A DNA stretch of 64,000 bases from Sanderia malayensis. Its lineage: Eukaryota; Cnidaria; Scyphozoa; Semaeostomeae; Pelagiidae. A program made the position numbers and the translations under genes. Location of the stretch: assembly GCA_013076295.1 (NCBI GenBank), contig RQOL01000466.1, forward strand, positions 2,356,001 to 2,420,000. Direction: 5' to 3'. How positions within the stretch are numbered: the first letter of the stretch is position 1; each line of letters starts with the position of its first letter. This document shows positions 62,514-64,000 of this stretch, piece by piece. The notes below the pieces were generated by a model. That model did no database searches. It worked only from the letters and a program-made list of their open reading frames with translations, and was not told the DNA's origin.

Positions 62514-63352
62514 TATTAGCCAGGTGCAATGCTAATGACGTACAAAGTTATTGAATTGTTTTATGGTTTGTTTAGTAATTGGATAATAATTGCTTTTGTT
62601 CAAGCCTTAAAATCATGCCACCTGCATAAGAACAACATATTTTGAATGAGCATCATTAATAAAGTTATCTGCTCGAAATAGTTGGCTTGAAATATATAGC
62701 CATCATATGAAACTTAAAATAAAAATGCAAAAATGCATAAGCATACGCTTTAATTTGTTGGCAAAACGTGGAAATGTTGGTATTGCCACTTACTTTTCAT
62801 GAGACAAATCCTGTATCAATCCAATGCATTGTGCTATCGCAGCAAAGTTTTGCAAGAAGTGTTATTCGCAGCAACGACTGAAAACGATGAAAAGCGTTAA
62901 CTGCGCTTGCGTCAAATGTAACACACCAATGCAAGTTGCACGCACAGGGCAATGGTAAAAAATGCCTGTAATCTTTTCACAATGTAAAAGAAATTCTACT
63001 TCAAACAACCGTTGTGAGAGCATAATATCTGCGTTGCAAAATGCAAAAGTGGAATGTTACACGTATCAACTGGCCATCAAAATATAGACATTGTGTCTTG
63101 CAACTTGGGTTGCAATGGTTAGCTCCAACATCATGTATGTGGATGTCATTGACATGGTTAGTAAATTGGGGTTTTTAAAGGGAGAATCACCATCTTACTT
63201 AAGCCTGTTAGTCAAGCCATGGGTATTTGTGTGGTTTTAATAAGAAAGCTAAATCTGCTGAAAGGGAAAGAAATAAAGAAAGCAGAATAAAAAGGGAGAC
63301 ACAAAGGAAATCGCTTTTTTGTTCCTTAACAGGAGACCACAATTGCTAAAAA
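62514..63352. other. Non-coding stretch
   Basis: AT-rich, no gene, RNA or clear repeat recognised. Confidence 0.4.
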
Positions 63353-63845
63353 CATTCAAATATTTTTGATATTCCTGTTCATCATAGGTTCCTAAAGGGA
63401 ACAAAAAGTTGTTTAGTCTTTCTAGCATAAATACTTAGAATGTAAACCTTGAATCTAGCGACCTTAACATATTTTGCTGCAAAAATCTATAGTCAATTGA
63501 GGACCACGTGTCTAGTTCTCGGCCTGGAATGGACAATTCATCAAAATATTCAAATATTTTTCGATGTTCCTGTTCATCATAAGTTCCTAAAGGGAACAAA
63601 AATTATTTGGTTTCTCTAGCATAAATACCTGAAACGCAAACCTTGAATCTAGGGAATTCAACATTACCTACTGCACAAATCTACAGTCAACTTTGGACCA
63701 CGTGTCTAGTTCTCGGCCTGGAGTGCACAGTTCATAAAAATGGTCGAATATTTTTGGATATTCCTGTTCATCATAGATTCTGTTTGGTCTCTCCAGTAAA
63801 TACTTAGAATACAAACCTTGAATCTAGCGACCTTAACATAAATGT
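63353..63845. repeat. 194-bp tandem repeat, about 2.5 copies
   Basis: TTCCTGTTCATCATA recurs at 63372, 63567 and 63761 (steps 195 and 194), as do AAACCTTGAATCTAG and GGACCACGTGTCTAGTTCTC. Copies differ by substitutions and small indels; the third is incomplete. Confidence 0.85.
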
Positions 63846-64000
63846 TGGTACTGCGCAGGAGCGTATATGACGTATGGGTGTCCATATGGCTGAGGCTTTG
63901 GCCTTAGGGTTAAGGTTAGGGTTAGGGTTACGTTATGCGGAGGGAAAAGGTGGTGAGAATGCGCAGTAGCGTAATTGTTGGTATTGCGCAGGAGCGTATT
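63840..64000. repeat. Telomere-like/GCGCAGGAGC repeat family, runs off window edge
   Basis: TACTGCGCAGGAGCGTAT then TGACGTA, a TTAGGG-type tract (about 63904-63931), AAGGTGGTGAGAATGCGCAG, and again TATTGCGCAGGAGCGTAT at the edge. Same components and order as the array at 28.1-28.5 kb. Confidence 0.8.

Noticed and set aside
62293..62529. Minus-strand 78-codon frame with GLFAKMNFWVGAYSSGGL
   Set aside because: Made of MITE terminal repeat sequence read through.
1..64000. CRISPR array, bacterial operon or phage content
   Set aside because: Tandem repeats present are minisatellites without spacer structure, and gene architecture is plainly animal.

Overview
The window is nuclear DNA of an AT-rich metazoan. 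Genes are split by many short GT-AG introns, and the proteins match animal-specific families: integrin alpha, RETSAT, DAZAP2, Tousled-like kinase, START-domain PCTP, HSPBAP1 and rhodopsin-class GPCRs. TTAGGG-type telomere-like repeats, many short DNA transposons, tRNA-derived SINE-like pieces and the look of the GPCRs and transposon peptides suggest a non-bilaterian animal, most likely a cnidarian. That placement is an inference; no database search was run.

Layout: 263-7355 (-) ATP-citrate lyase, cut by the left edge; 7610-11658 (-) ANKZF1/Vms1-type peptidyl-tRNA hydrolase, with an intronless LicD/fukutin-like transferase gene (9064-10311, +) nested antisense inside one of its introns; a tRNA-like SINE near 12.06 kb; 12948-15606 (+) retinol saturase; 16464-23615 (-) Tousled-like kinase; a 312-bp hAT-type MITE at 25594; 26285-26788 (+) a small glycine-rich membrane protein; a telomere-like composite minisatellite at 28.1-28.5 kb; 28636-29444 (+) a four-exon NCBP2AS2-like micro-gene; 30998-39159 (+) an integrin alpha without an I domain; 39530-40562 (+) a candidate TEX12 (synaptonemal complex) gene; 40952-41429 (+) COX7A; 41828-43436 (-) PCTP; 43969-44974 (+) DAZAP2; 45696-47723 (+) ARL5; 48356-54670 (+) HSPBAP1 (JmjC); 54795-55919 (-) DPH7; and an inverted pair of GPCR genes at 57098-58171 (+) and 59807-60763 (-). 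The last 3 kb is repeats and apparently non-coding DNA.

Most genes are unrelated housekeeping functions (lipid and acetyl-CoA metabolism, ribosome quality control, translation-factor modification, Golgi trafficking, adhesion) and form no operon-like unit. The most unusual structures are a 3.39-kb near-perfect palindrome (two 1,568-bp arms around a 258-bp spacer, flanked by TA) in the large HSPBAP1 intron; the gene-within-intron arrangement at ANKZF1; a sharply bounded tract of near identity between the two inverted GPCR genes, typical of gene conversion; and a telomere-repeat-bearing family present at both 28 kb and the right edge. I saw no CRISPR array, rRNA, prokaryotic operon or clearly new multi-gene system.

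Exon boundaries were read by eye from reading frame, splice signals and remembered family sequences, so individual junctions may be a few bases off.
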